Source: Vogesella sp. LIG4 (GTDB lineage Bacteria; Pseudomonadota; Gammaproteobacteria; Burkholderiales; Chromobacteriaceae). Taken from it: a stretch of DNA of 64,000 bases. The position numbers and the translations under genes were made by a program. Below, in pieces: positions 26,433 through 35,363 of the stretch. The stretch is from assembly GCF_900090205.1 (NCBI RefSeq), contig NZ_LT607802.1:3936879-4000878 (forward strand), written 5' to 3'. Position 1 is the stretch's first letter; each line of letters starts with the position of its first letter. The notes under the pieces were generated by a model, which ran no database searches, was not told where the DNA came from, and saw only the letters and a program-made list of their open reading frames with translations.

Positions 26433-27446
26433 TCAGGCAAAATAGCCGCGTTTCATCAAGGCTGCTGCGGTGGCCACGCAGTTATGCGCAATGGCGGCAC
26501 GGATATTGTCGGCGGCCAGCCAGAATTGCAGTGCCCGGCCCTGGCGGCGCACGCGGCTCACCCACACTGCCTCGTTGCCGGAAGCTTCCAGCGGGGTGAC
26601 GTAGGGCATGTCGCCGGCTGGGTCATCCACCACCTGCAGGCCGGCCGCCGCGAACAGCTCGCGCGCCTTGTCGGCACTCAGCGCATCGGCGCTTTCCACG
26701 CTTACTGCCCAGCCATGGCCGAAGAACACCGGCACGCGCACGCAGCTGGCCTCGATGACCAGCGCCGGCTGCGCCAGCAGCTTGCGCACTTCCTGCTCTA
26801 CCGACAGCTCTTCCTCGCTCACGCCCTGCTCGTCCACGCTGCCGATCAGCGGCAGCACGTTGAAGGCGATACGCTTGGGGAACACTTCCATTTCTGCGTC
26901 GCGCTGCGAGAACAGCGCGGTGGTCTGGCTGGCCAGCTCTTCCAGTGCCGCCTGGCCGCTGCCGGATACCGACTGGAAGGTGGTAACACTCACGCGCTGC
27001 AGGCCGGCAGCCTGCAAGGTGGCCAGCGCCTGTGCCAGCGGGGTGACGGTGCAGTTGGGGATGGACACCAGCGGCGCCTCGCCCAGGTCGTCCAGCTGCT
27101 TGTCGTTGATGCGCGGCGCGTACAGCGGCACGTCATCGGCCTGGCGGTAGGCGGCGCTGAAATCCACCACCGCGGCGCCGGCGGCGCGTGCTGCCTGCAC
27201 GTACTGGCGCGACAGCGCAGTGCCGGCCACAAAGATCACCAGTGCCACGTTGGCGAAGTCGAACTCCTCCACCGCCAGCACGTCCAGCTCCAGGTTGCCG
27301 TAGTAAGCGCTTTCGCCTTCCTTGTCGGCGACATCCAGCGCGTACACACGCTCGATCGGCAGCTCGCGCTCGGCAAGCAGTTCCAGCACGGCCTGGCCCA
27401 CCAGATTGGTGGCCCCCACTACGGCAACACGAATGGCTTCAGACAT
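26433..27446 (-). CDS. Aspartate-semialdehyde dehydrogenase paralogue (Usg-like)
   Basis: A 337-aa protein of the Asd fold, next to true asd. It has the NADP-binding opening VAVVGATNLVGQAVLELL, active-site Cys132 in SIPNCTVTPLAQAL, SGSGQAALEELASQT, and RVPVFFGHGW with the conserved Arg and His. Usg proteins are Asd paralogues of unclear role, often located near truA and fimV as here. Because Cys, Arg and His are retained, catalytic activity is possible. GGAAAG precedes the ATG. Confidence 0.8.
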   Translation of the reverse strand: MSEAIRVAVVGATNLVGQAVLELLAERELPIERVYALDVADKEGESAYYGNLELDVLAVEEFDFANVALVIFVAGTALSRQYVQAARAAGAAVVDFSAAYRQADDVPLYAPRINDKQLDDLGEAPLVSIPNCTVTPLAQALATLQAAGLQRVSVTTFQSVSGSGQAALEELASQTTALFSQRDAEMEVFPKRIAFNVLPLIGSVDEQGVSEEELSVEQEVRKLLAQPALVIEASCVRVPVFFGHGWAVSVESADALSADKARELFAAAGLQVVDDPAGDMPYVTPLEASGNEAVWVSRVRRQGRALQFWLAADNIRAAIAHNCVATAAALMKRGYFA

Positions 27447-27469
27447 ATTCTTTCCAGATAAAAAACAGA

Positions 27470-27490
27470 AAGGGCGCCGCCGGCGCCCTT
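27470..27490 (-). terminator. Terminator-like hairpin after asd
   Basis: AAGGGCGCCG and CGGCGCCCTT form a 10-bp stem with a one-base centre. On the minus strand it is followed by TCTGTTTTTTATC. Confidence 0.65.
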
Positions 27491-27514
27491 GAAGGAAACA
27501 GCTTCAAGCGTATT

Positions 27515-28621
27515 TTAACGCTCAATCAGAATCCGCAACATACGGCGCAGCGGTTCGGCCGCGCCCCACAGCAGCTGGTCGCCGATCACGAAGGCCGACA
27601 GGTACTCGCTACCCATGTTCAGCTTGCGCACGCGGCCAACGCCTACCTGCAGGCTGCCGGTAATGGCGGCCGGGGTCAGCTCCTTCACCGAGATCTCGCG
27701 ATCATTCGGCACCCACTTCACCCACTCATTGCCGGACTTGATGATGGACTCGATCTCGTCCAGCGGCAGGTCGCGCTTGAGCTTCACGGTCAGTGCCAGG
27801 CTGTGACAGCGCATGGCGCCGATGCGTACGCACAGGCCGTCTACCGGAATGGTGGCATCGGTGCCCAGGATCTTGTTCACCTCGGCCTGGCCCTTCCACT
27901 CTTCCTTGGACTGGCCATTGTCCAGCTGCTTGTCGATCCACGGGATCAGGCCGCCAGCCAGCGGGGCGCCGAAGAATTCGGTCGGCACGTCTTCGCGGAT
28001 GGCCGCAGCCACCTTGCGATCGATCTCCAGGATGGCGGAAGACGGCGTAGCCAGCTCTTCGGCCACGGCGCCATGTACCACGCCCATGCCCTTGAGCAGT
28101 TCGCGCATGTGGTTGGCGCCGCCACCGGAAGCAGCCTGGTAGGTCATGGAGGAAACCCACTCCACCAGACCGGCACGGAACAGGCCGCCCATACCCATCA
28201 GCATGATGGAGTTGGTGCAGTTGCCGCCAATGAAATCCTTCACGCCATCGGCGAGGCCGGCGTCGATCACGTCGCGGTTCACCGGGTCCAGCACGATGAT
28301 GGCGTTGTCTTCCATGCGCAGGGTGGAAGCGGCATCAATCCAGTAGCCCTTCCAGCCGGCTTCGCGCAGCTTGCCGTACACCTCGGTGGTGTAGTCGCCG
28401 CCCTGGCAGGTAACGATGGCGTCCATCGCCTTGAGTTCATCGATATTGCGCGCATCCTTCAGCGGCGGCACAGTGCGGCCAACGTCCGGCGCGGCACCAC
28501 CCACGTTGGAGGTGGTGAAAAACACCGGCTCGTCGATAACCGCAAAATCGTTCTCTTCACGCATGCGCTGCATCAGCACGGAACCAACCATGCCACGCCA
28601 GCCTACAAAACCTACTCGCAC
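27515..28621 (-). CDS. asd: Aspartate-semialdehyde dehydrogenase
   Basis: A 368-aa enzyme that reduces aspartyl phosphate to aspartate semialdehyde, the branch to lysine/diaminopimelate, threonine and methionine. It opens [18 protein letters not shown] and has active-site Cys135 in [17 protein letters not shown], the same number as in E. coli, and SALAVT-like substrate motifs near the C-terminus. It starts at a GTG (28621) with AGGAGA 6 nt upstream. It follows leuB, from which it is separated by a terminator and a long leader with a 13-bp hairpin. Confidence 0.95.
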   Translation of the reverse strand: MRVGFVGWRGMVGSVLMQRMREENDFAVIDEPVFFTTSNVGGAAPDVGRTVPPLKDARNIDELKAMDAIVTCQGGDYTTEVYGKLREAGWKGYWIDAASTLRMEDNAIIVLDPVNRDVIDAGLADGVKDFIGGNCTNSIMLMGMGGLFRAGLVEWVSSMTYQAASGGGANHMRELLKGMGVVHGAVAEELATPSSAILEIDRKVAAAIREDVPTEFFGAPLAGGLIPWIDKQLDNGQSKEEWKGQAEVNKILGTDATIPVDGLCVRIGAMRCHSLALTVKLKRDLPLDEIESIIKSGNEWVKWVPNDREISVKELTPAAITGSLQVGVGRVRKLNMGSEYLSAFVIGDQLLWGAAEPLRRMLRILIER

Positions 28622-28700
28622 GATACTTCTCCTGAATGTCTGTCGGGTGATTTGAAACTGTTTTGCCGGCCTGTTGACGCACCGGCTCTATTCGATGATC

Positions 28701-28742
28701 AACCCCATTGTGCAGGGCAACAGCCGACCGCACAATGGGGTT
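28701..28742 (+). other. 13-bp-stem hairpin in the asd leader, T-rich tail on the plus strand
   Basis: AACCCCATTGTGC (28701-28713) pairs perfectly with GCACAATGGGGTT (28730-28742). The T-rich run after it (28741-28755) lies on the plus strand, opposite to asd. It sits 80 bp upstream of asd. It could be an operator, a leader structure or a terminator for an antisense transcript. Confidence 0.5.
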
Positions 28743-28810
28743 GTTTGTTTTTATTTGAACTGCATTAAAACGGTAATTTTCAGCGCCCGTTCACTGCCCC
28801 GCACACTCGC

Positions 28811-28875
28811 GGGCGACAAAACAAAAACGGCTGCAAATACGGCGTTTACCCATGGCAAACCCGCATCCGCAGCCG
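28811..28875 (-). terminator. leuB terminator
   Basis: CGGCTGC (28828-28834) pairs with GCAGCCG (28869-28875), with further pairing inside (GCGTTT with AAACCCGC). On the minus strand it is followed by TTTTTGTTTTG. Confidence 0.65.
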
Positions 28876-28900
28876 TTCTCAAACCGGGCAGCAGAGGTAT

Positions 28901-29965
28901 TTACAGCGCAGCGATTACCGCGTCACCCATGCTGGAGCAGCTCACCTTCTCGCAACCGGCCTCGAAAATGTCGGCGGTACGGTAGCCCTGGGCCAGCACC
29001 TTCTTCACCGCGTTTTCCACGCGCTGGGCGGCGGCTTCCTGGTTGAAGGTGTAGCGCAGCATCATGGCGGCGGACAGGATGGTGGCCAGCGGGTTGGCCA
29101 GGTTCTTGCCGGCGATGTCCGGGGCGGAACCGTGGCTGGGCTCATACAGGCCCTTGTTGTTCTGGTCCAGCGATGCCGACGGCAGCATGCCGATGGAACC
29201 GGTGAGCATGGAAGCCTCGTCGGACAGGATGTCGCCGAAGATGTTGCCGGTCACCATCACGTCGAACTGCTTGGGGTTGCGCACCAGCTGCATGGCGGCG
29301 TTGTCCACGTACATGTGGCTCAGTTCCACCTGCGGGTATTCGCGCGCCACGTCGATCATGATTTCTTTCCAGAACTCGGTGGTTTCCAGCACATTGGCCT
29401 TGTCCACCGAGCACAGCTTCTTGTTGCGCTTCATGGCGATGCCGAAGGCCACGTGGGCGATGCGGCGGATTTCGCTTTCGCTGTAGCGCATGGTGTTGAA
29501 CGCTTCGCGCTCGCCCAGCTCGTTCACCGCGATGCCGCGCGGCTGGCCGAAGTAGATGTCGCCGGTGAGTTCGCGCACGATCATGATGTCGAGGCCGGAC
29601 ACCACTTCCGGCTTCAGGGTGGAGGCATTGGCCAGCTCCGGGTAAAGGATGGCCGGGCGCAGGTTGGCGAACAGGTTCAGATCCTTGCGGATCGCCAGCA
29701 GGCCGCGCTCCGGGCGCAGCGGGCGGTCCAGCTTGTCGTACTGCGGGCCGCCCACGGCGCCCAGCAGCACGGCGTCGGCCTCGCGGCACAACTTCTGGGT
29801 GAACTCCGGGTACGGTACGCCGTAGGCGTCGTAGCCGGCGCCGCCCAGCGGCGCCTCTTCCATTTCGATGGGCAGGCCATCCTGGCGCAGTACATCCAGC
29901 ACGCGGCGCGCCTGGGCAATGATTTCCGGACCGATGCCGTCACCCGGCAGAACTGCGATCTTCAT
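28901..29965 (-). CDS. leuB: 3-isopropylmalate dehydrogenase
   Basis: A 354-aa NAD enzyme that oxidises and decarboxylates 3-isopropylmalate in leucine synthesis. It opens [14 protein letters not shown] and carries [15 protein letters not shown], the [14 protein letters not shown] region, and [26 protein letters not shown] near residue 240. Length is normal. It is downstream of leuD, separated by a 24-bp TTGGCCGCA palindrome. Confidence 0.96.
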   Translation of the reverse strand: MKIAVLPGDGIGPEIIAQARRVLDVLRQDGLPIEMEEAPLGGAGYDAYGVPYPEFTQKLCREADAVLLGAVGGPQYDKLDRPLRPERGLLAIRKDLNLFANLRPAILYPELANASTLKPEVVSGLDIMIVRELTGDIYFGQPRGIAVNELGEREAFNTMRYSESEIRRIAHVAFGIAMKRNKKLCSVDKANVLETTEFWKEIMIDVAREYPQVELSHMYVDNAAMQLVRNPKQFDVMVTGNIFGDILSDEASMLTGSIGMLPSASLDQNNKGLYEPSHGSAPDIAGKNLANPLATILSAAMMLRYTFNQEAAAQRVENAVKKVLAQGYRTADIFEAGCEKVSCSSMGDAVIAAL

Positions 29966-29995
29966 GTTTGGTATCCCGTCAGATTAAGTGACAAA

Positions 29996-30019
29996 AGGTT
30001 GGCCGCATGCGGCCAACCT
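29996..30019. repeat. 24-bp perfect palindrome of paired TTGGCCGCA motifs between leuD and leuB
   Basis: AGGTTGGCCGCA abuts TGCGGCCAACCT, 11 bp after the leuD stop. No T-run follows on the minus strand. Confidence 0.9.
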
Positions 30020-30029
30020 CATGGGCAAA

Positions 30030-30668
30030 TCAGGCAAACAGCCACGGCTGTTCGGCGCGGCGCTTGGCTTCGAACGCCTTGATCTCTTCGGCATGCTGCA
30101 GGGTGAGGCCGATTTCGTCCAGGCCGCCCAGCAGGCAGTGCTTGCGGTGCTCGGTGATGTCGAAGGCAAAGCTCTGGCCGGACGGGGTGCTGATGGTCTG
30201 CGCCGCCAGGTCCACCTTCAGCTGGTAGCCTTCCGCTGCTTCACACTCGCGGAACAGCTGGTCCACCACTTCGGCCGGCTGCACGATGGGCAGCAGACCG
30301 TTCTTGTAGCAGTTGTTGAAGAAGATGTCGGCGAACGACGGCGCGATCACCACGCGGAAACCCTGATCTTCCAGTGCCCACGGCGCATGCTCGCGGCTGG
30401 AGCCGCAACCGAAGTTCTCGCGCGCCAGCAGCACCTGGGCGCCGGCGTAACGCGGGAAGTTCAGCACGAAGTCCGGGTTCAGCGGGCGTGTGCTGTTGTC
30501 CATGCCCGGCTCGCCGTGGTCCAGGTAGCGCCATTCGTCAAACAGGTTGGGGCCGAAGCCGGAACGCTTGATGGACTTCAGGAACTGCTTGGGGATGATC
30601 GCGTCGGTGTCGACGTTGGCGCGATCCAGCGGGCAAACGAGCCCGTTCAGGGTAGTGAATGCTTTCAT
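30030..30668 (-). CDS. leuD: 3-isopropylmalate dehydratase small subunit
   Basis: A 212-aa subunit that with LeuC interconverts 2- and 3-isopropylmalate. It opens [31 protein letters not shown] and has [20 protein letters not shown], the swivel-domain motif. Length is normal. A CGGAGAG site lies upstream. A small entericidin gene separates it from leuC. Confidence 0.96.
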   Translation of the reverse strand: MKAFTTLNGLVCPLDRANVDTDAIIPKQFLKSIKRSGFGPNLFDEWRYLDHGEPGMDNSTRPLNPDFVLNFPRYAGAQVLLARENFGCGSSREHAPWALEDQGFRVVIAPSFADIFFNNCYKNGLLPIVQPAEVVDQLFRECEAAEGYQLKVDLAAQTISTPSGQSFAFDITEHRKHCLLGGLDEIGLTLQHAEEIKAFEAKRRAEQPWLFA

Positions 30669-30695
30669 TGTTTTGCTCTCCGAGGCGGCTAGCCT

Positions 30696-30848
30696 TTACT
30701 GCACAGCGTTTTCAATGGCCTGACCTGCCTTTTGCAGGCCGTGCCCCACGGCTTCCCCGCCCTGTTTCAGATCTTGCCCCACGCCGTGCACGGTATTGCA
30801 GGCGGACAGCAGCAGGGCCAGGAACAGGCTGATAGCGAACGTTTTCAT
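30696..30848 (-). CDS. Entericidin-type small lipoprotein
   Basis: A 50-aa protein with a lipoprotein signal ending LLLSAC, so Cys17 would be lipidated. The mature part TVHGVGQDLKQGGEAVGHGLQKAG is the amphipathic helix typical of entericidin A/B membrane lipoproteins. Start ATG 30848 gives MKTFAISLF; an upstream reading from 30920 is unlikely. A copy between leuC and leuD is seen in other betaproteobacteria, so this is an established though unexplained neighbour. Confidence 0.8.
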   Translation of the reverse strand: MKTFAISLFLALLLSACNTVHGVGQDLKQGGEAVGHGLQKAGQAIENAVQ

Positions 30849-30885
30849 GAGGCGGCTCTTTCCAGTAACGAAGGATGAATTCGTC

Positions 30886-32292
30886 TTAGAGGGTACGAAT
30901 ATCCACGAAGTGCCCGGCAACCGCGGCAGCGGCGGCCATGGCCGGGCTGACCAGGTGGGTACGACCGCCCTGGCCCTGACGGCCTTCGAAGTTACGGTTG
31001 GAGGTGGAGGCGCAACGCTCGCCCGGCTGCAGGCGGTCGGCGTTCATCGCCAGACACATGGAGCAGCCCGGTTCGCGCCATTCGAAGCCGGCGGCCACGA
31101 ACACCTTGTCCAGGCCCTCGGCCTCGGCCTGCGCCTTCACCAGGCCGGAGCCCGGCACCACCAGCACCTGCTTGACATTGGCGGCCTTGCTGCGGCCCTT
31201 GGCCACCGCGGCGGCTTCGCGCAGGTCCTCAATGCGGCTGTTGGTACAGGAGCCGATGAACACGATGTCCACCGGAATCTCGTTGATCGGGGTATTGGCC
31301 TGCAGGCCCATATAGGCCAGTGCGCGCTCGATGGAGCCCTTCTTCACCGGGTCGGCTTCCTGCGCCGGGTCCGGCACGCGGCCGTTGATGTCGGTCACCA
31401 TTTCCGGCGAGGTGCCCCAGGTGACCTGCGGCTGGATGTCGGCGGCGTCCAGGGTGATCACAGCGTCGAAGTGTGCGCCTTCGTCGCTGTGCAGGGTGTT
31501 CCAGTAGGCCACGGCGGCATTCCACTGCTCGCCCTTGGGCGCGAACGGGCGGCCTTTCACGTAGTCGATGGTTTTCTGGTCCACCGCCACCATGCCGGAG
31601 CGGGCGCCGGCTTCGATGGCCATATTGCACAGGCTCATGCGGCCTTCCATCGACAGGCTCTCGATCGCTTCACCGCCGAACTCGATGGCGTAGCCGGTAC
31701 CGCCGGCGGTGCCGATCTTGCCGATAATCGCCAGCGCCACGTCCTTGCCGGTGATGCCTGCGGCCAACTTGCCGTCCACGCGCACCAGCATGTTTTTGGA
31801 CTTCTTCGCCACCAGGGTCTGGGTGGCCATCACGTGTTCCACTTCCGAGGTGCCGATGCCGTGCGCCAGCGCACCGAAGGCGCCGTGGGTGGAGGTGTGG
31901 CTGTCGCCGCACACCACGGTCATGCCCGGCAGGGTGGCGCCCTGCTCCGGCCCCATCACGTGCACGATGCCCTGGCCCTTGTCCTTGAACGGGAAGTAGG
32001 CCAGCGCGCCGAATGCCTTGATGTTGGCGTCCAGGGTTTCCACCTGCTGACGCGAGATCGGATCCTTGATGCCTTCGTCCCAGTGGTCGGTGGGGGTGTT
32101 GTGATCAGCGGTGGATACCACCGAATCGACACGCCACAGCTTGCGCCCGGCCAGCTTCAGGCCTTCGAAGGCCTGCGGGCTGGTCACTTCGTGTACCAGG
32201 TGGCGGTCGATGTACAGCAGTACGGTGCCGTCGGCTTCCTGGTGTACCACGTGGCTGTTCCAGAGCTTGTCGTAGAGAGTCTGTGCGGTCAT
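30886..32292 (-). CDS. leuC: 3-isopropylmalate dehydratase large subunit
   Basis: A 468-aa iron-sulphur hydratase of the aconitase family for leucine synthesis. Cluster-binding cysteines are visible in [17 protein letters not shown] and [39 protein letters not shown] is a strong signature. I start at ATG 32292 ([16 protein letters not shown]) with GGAAAG upstream, which matches the family; a longer reading to 32373 does not. It is the first gene of leuC-entericidin-leuD-leuB and diverges from the XRE regulator at 32445. Confidence 0.96.
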   Translation of the reverse strand: MTAQTLYDKLWNSHVVHQEADGTVLLYIDRHLVHEVTSPQAFEGLKLAGRKLWRVDSVVSTADHNTPTDHWDEGIKDPISRQQVETLDANIKAFGALAYFPFKDKGQGIVHVMGPEQGATLPGMTVVCGDSHTSTHGAFGALAHGIGTSEVEHVMATQTLVAKKSKNMLVRVDGKLAAGITGKDVALAIIGKIGTAGGTGYAIEFGGEAIESLSMEGRMSLCNMAIEAGARSGMVAVDQKTIDYVKGRPFAPKGEQWNAAVAYWNTLHSDEGAHFDAVITLDAADIQPQVTWGTSPEMVTDINGRVPDPAQEADPVKKGSIERALAYMGLQANTPINEIPVDIVFIGSCTNSRIEDLREAAAVAKGRSKAANVKQVLVVPGSGLVKAQAEAEGLDKVFVAAGFEWREPGCSMCLAMNADRLQPGERCASTSNRNFEGRQGQGGRTHLVSPAMAAAAAVAGHFVDIRTL

Positions 32293-32409
32293 GGTTTGCT
32301 TTCCGTTTGCTGGCGCTGTCAGGCGCCGGGGTCGCTGGATCATTGTGCCGTCAGGCGGCGTTGCTGCCATCATTGCGCAGCACGCTTCCTAGTACAAGAT
32401 AAGCATTTA

Positions 32410-32417
32410 TACTAGTA
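32410..32417 (+). promoter_or_regulatory. Possible operator in the leuC/XRE divergent gap
   Basis: TACTAGTA is a perfect 8-bp palindrome inside an AT-rich island, overlapping a TATACT that could be a -10 box for the plus-strand regulator. Autoregulation is inference. Confidence 0.3.
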
Positions 32418-32444
32418 GTAACACTACCACCCACAGAGGCAGAC

Positions 32445-33218
32445 ATGGAACAGCACGGCCCCGGCCCGCTGGGCGAATTCATCCGCAGCCATCGCGAACG
32501 CATCACCCCGCAACAGGCCGGCCTGCCGGCCGGCAACCGCCGCCGCGCCAAGGGCCTGCGCCGCGAGGAAGTGGCGCAGCTGGTAGGCATCAGCCCCACC
32601 TGGCTGACCTGGATCGAGCAGGGCCGCACCCAGTCAGTCTCCGCCGGCACGTTGTCGCGGCTGGCCGAGGTGCTGATGCTGTCGCGCGCCGAGCGCGACT
32701 ACCTGTTCGACCTGGCCGGCCTGAAAGACCCGCAGGAAGCCAGCCTTGCGGCCAACCCCGAGGCGCAGCAGGCGCTGGCGCAGGCGGTGGGCAAGATCGC
32801 TAGCCCGGCCTACGTGCTGGATGCGCTGTGGAACGTACCGGCCTGGAACGCCGAGGCCGCCCGCCTGTTCAGCGGCTGGCTGGACGACGGCGGCAGCGGC
32901 CACAACCTGCTGCAGTTCATGTTCCAGCACCCGCTGGCACGCACGCTGGTGGACGACTGGCCGACGCGCGCGCGGCGCATGGTGGCCGAGTTCCGCGCCG
33001 AGATCAGCCACCACCACGACGAAGCGGTGGCGGAGTTGCTGGAACGGCTGCGCCAGGACAGCAGCGAATTCGACACCCTGTGGCGGCAGCAGGACGTGCA
33101 GGGCCGCGAAGGCGGCGAGCGGGTATTCAACCACGTCGCACAAGGCCAGCTGTGTTACCAGCAGCTCACCCTGCGGCTGGCGCATGCGCCGGGGCTGAAG
33201 CTGGTGATGCTGTTATAG
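32445..33218 (+). CDS. XRE-family regulator with MmyB-like ligand-binding domain
   Basis: A 257-aa DNA-binding protein. The helix-turn-helix lies near residues 38-95 (GLRREEVAQLVGISPTWLTWIEQGR, then LSRLAEVLMLSRAERDYLFDLAG). The C-terminal two thirds (PAYVLDALWNVPAWNAEAARLFSGW, ARRMVAEFRAEISHHHDEAV) is the MmyB-like PAS-related domain that binds fatty acids in the structurally known member. Many such genes control a neighbouring oxidoreductase or exporter; here the nearest candidates are the convergent MFS gene and divergent leuC. A TTGGCCGCA motif (32747) encodes its LAANP run. Confidence 0.85.
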   Translation: MEQHGPGPLGEFIRSHRERITPQQAGLPAGNRRRAKGLRREEVAQLVGISPTWLTWIEQGRTQSVSAGTLSRLAEVLMLSRAERDYLFDLAGLKDPQEASLAANPEAQQALAQAVGKIASPAYVLDALWNVPAWNAEAARLFSGWLDDGGSGHNLLQFMFQHPLARTLVDDWPTRARRMVAEFRAEISHHHDEAVAELLERLRQDSSEFDTLWRQQDVQGREGGERVFNHVAQGQLCYQQLTLRLAHAPGLKLVMLL

Positions 33219-33232
33219 GGTTGGCCGCACGA

Positions 33233-34390
33233 TTACACAGCCGGCTGCGGCTTTAGCCATTTCAGACACACCGCCACCCCCAATAGCGCCGCGGCGGTGG
33301 AAATGCCGAAGGTCAGCGCCACGCCGCCGTGCTGCCACAGCACACCACCGAGCAGGCCGCCCAGGCTGCCGCCAACGCCGAACGAGGCCACCGTGTACAA
33401 GCCCTGCCCGCGCGCCTGCTGCTGCGCGCTGAAGAAGCGGTGGATCAGCCCCACCGACGCGGCGTGGTGGATGCCAAAGGTGAAGGCGTGGCCACACTGC
33501 GCCAGCACCGCCGCCAGCGGCAATGGCAGCAGGGTGGCGATCAGCGCGAAGCGCACGGCCGACACCAGCAGCGAGGCCAGCATCAGCCGCTCCAGGCTGA
33601 AGCGCGCCATCAGCCGCGGCATCTGCCAGAACACCATGATTTCCGCCATCACCCCCACCGACCACAGCCAGCCGGTGGCGGCCTTGTCGTAGCCGGCTTC
33701 CTTCAGCCCCAGCGAGTAGAAGTTGTAATACGGCCCCATGCCGAAGGCGAGCAGGAAGCAGCAGGCGAACAGCGCGATGACGCGCGGCTGGCGCAGCGTC
33801 GCCAGCATGGATTCCTGCGTGCGGCTGCGCTTTTCCACCGCCACCTCGGGCACCGCCCAGCCGGCCAGCACCACCAGCGCCAGCAGGCCGCACACCAGCC
33901 ACGGCAGGCTGGCCAGCGATACCCACTCCAGCAGATAGCCGCCGCTGCTGGCCAGGCAGACAAAGCCGATGGAACCCCACACGCGGATGCGGCTGTAGCG
34001 GCCGGGCTGACTGCGGGTGAGCTGGCTGGTGGTGGCCTCGGCCAGCGGCAGCGATGCCGCCCAGAAGAAAAAGCCCAGCGCCAACGCGGCGAACATGCCC
34101 CAGAAGCTGTGCTGCCACGCGACCAGCACGAAACTGGCGGCAGCGGCCAGCGAGGTCCAGAAGATGATGGCGCGGCGCTTGCCGGCACGGTCGGCCAGCC
34201 AGCCCCAGAACACCGGCGACACGATACGCGCCAGCGTGGACAAAGACATCAGGATGGAAATCTGCAGCGGAGAGAACGACAGCGACTGCAAGTACAGTGA
34301 CCAGAACGGCCCGAACAGGCCCTGGAAGGCGAAGTAACTGAAGTAGAACGCAGCCATGGCTGCCAGCGGGGGAACAAACGAAACAGGCAT
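33233..34390 (-). CDS. MFS permease, HcaT/3-phenylpropionate-type
   Basis: A 385-aa transporter with about 12 hydrophobic segments. The opening AAFYFSYFAFQGLFGPFWSLYLQSL and SRIRVWGSIGFVCLASSGGYLLEWV resemble the HcaT (3-phenylpropionate) and nucleoside-proton-symporter-like branch of the MFS. GWLADRAGKRRAIIFW is the loop 2-3 motif. Substrate is unproven. I start at ATG 34390; the TTG at 34399 belongs to a TTGGCCGCA motif. It converges on the XRE regulator, 14 bp apart. A hairpin (CGGGCAGCGCATT with AATGCCGCTGCCCG, 34408-34441) lies upstream. Confidence 0.75.
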   Translation of the reverse strand: MPVSFVPPLAAMAAFYFSYFAFQGLFGPFWSLYLQSLSFSPLQISILMSLSTLARIVSPVFWGWLADRAGKRRAIIFWTSLAAAASFVLVAWQHSFWGMFAALALGFFFWAASLPLAEATTSQLTRSQPGRYSRIRVWGSIGFVCLASSGGYLLEWVSLASLPWLVCGLLALVVLAGWAVPEVAVEKRSRTQESMLATLRQPRVIALFACCFLLAFGMGPYYNFYSLGLKEAGYDKAATGWLWSVGVMAEIMVFWQMPRLMARFSLERLMLASLLVSAVRFALIATLLPLPLAAVLAQCGHAFTFGIHHAASVGLIHRFFSAQQQARGQGLYTVASFGVGGSLGGLLGGVLWQHGGVALTFGISTAAALLGVAVCLKWLKPQPAV

Positions 34391-34507
34391 TGCGGCCAAC
34401 CTTCAAGCGGGCAGCGCATTCTATCGCAATGCCGCTGCCCGGGGAAATGACGGCAGCCTGCCGACTGACCCGGCGAACAGGTCGCCGTGGGCAGCGCGGC
34501 TGCGCCG

Positions 34508-34918
34508 CTACCAGTTGTCCTTGAAGCGAATGATGTCGCGCCGCGCCTTCTTGGTGGGCCGGCCGTCACCGTAGGGGAAGCTGGCGTGCTCGGCCTTCTG
34601 CAGGCCGATCTGGTGCTCGCGCGCGGCGATGGACTCCTCGCTCTCGCTGTACAGCAGCCGCGCTTCCGCTGCCGGCCGCCGCTGGCTGGCCAGCGCCAGC
34701 ACGCTGACGTTGTAGACCAGCTTGTCGAGGCGGATCTGCAGCAGATCGCCCACCTTTGCCACCCGCGATGCCTTCACCCGCTCGCCGTTCACCAGCACGC
34801 GGCCCAGCTCCAGCGCCTCGTGCGCCAGCTGCCGGGTCTTGAAGAAACGCGCCGCCCACAGCCACTTGTCCAGCCGCAGCTTGCCATCGTCCTGTTCCAC
34901 CTGCTGCTGCCTGCTCAT
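34508..34918 (-). CDS. hslR: Ribosome-associated heat-shock protein Hsp15
   Basis: A 136-aa basic RNA-binding protein with an S4 domain at about residues 14-75 (LRLDKWLWAARFFKTRQLAHEAL, GRVLVNGERVKASRVAKVGD). The tail ASFPYGDGRPTKKARRDIIRFK is typical of Hsp15, which binds stalled 50S subunits carrying nascent chains. Length is normal. It lies upstream of the MFS gene on the same strand. Confidence 0.9.
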   Translation of the reverse strand: MSRQQQVEQDDGKLRLDKWLWAARFFKTRQLAHEALELGRVLVNGERVKASRVAKVGDLLQIRLDKLVYNVSVLALASQRRPAAEARLLYSESEESIAAREHQIGLQKAEHASFPYGDGRPTKKARRDIIRFKDNW

Positions 34919-35363
34919 GCTGCCACCTTCATCTTGCCATCCATCAACGGGAAATCAGCCGCAAAGGTAGTGCCGGCTCCGCTGCGCGTCAATGCGGCTG
35001 CGCACTGGCCGCCGCAGCGCCATTTGTGCATCGCCGCAACAGGCGGATTCTCATCCATGGTGAGCTGACTAGCAGCGGGCCGCCCTTAACCGGTTGCGCA
35101 TTGCAACATAACAAACCATTGAAAGTTAAAGACTTTCCCGCCCGCTGAAAAACAGCGACAAGGTTGGCCGCAAGGCGCTACGCGGCGCTGCCCGGCAAAC
35201 CGCGCGGCGCAAAGCCCTCAAGCGCCGCCGCCCACGCCGGCAATGCCTGTTGTTTTGTCATAAAGCGGTGATACAGTGGTTGTCCTACATCCGGTTGCGG
35301 GCCGCCATAAAGACAAGCACAGCTCCCCGTCGGCCACCTTGCCATTTTCTGTAAGGAAACCAA
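34919..35363. other. 445-bp gap upstream of phaC
   Basis: I see no gene here. Notable items are an AT-rich stretch at about 35096-35146, GTTGCGCATTGCAAC (35093-35107) discussed separately, and a TTGGCCGCA motif at 35164. TTGTTTTGTCATAAAGCGG near 35250 could hold promoter elements for phaC, but I could not place a convincing pair of hexamers. Confidence 0.5.
35093..35107. promoter_or_regulatory. Candidate PhaR-type operator upstream of phaC
   Basis: GTTGCGCATTGCAAC is an inverted repeat of GTTGC and GCAAC around GCATT, in an AT-rich patch. Known PhaR repressor sites are TGC/GCA-rich inverted repeats. No phaR gene is in the window, so this is a suggestion only. Confidence 0.3.
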
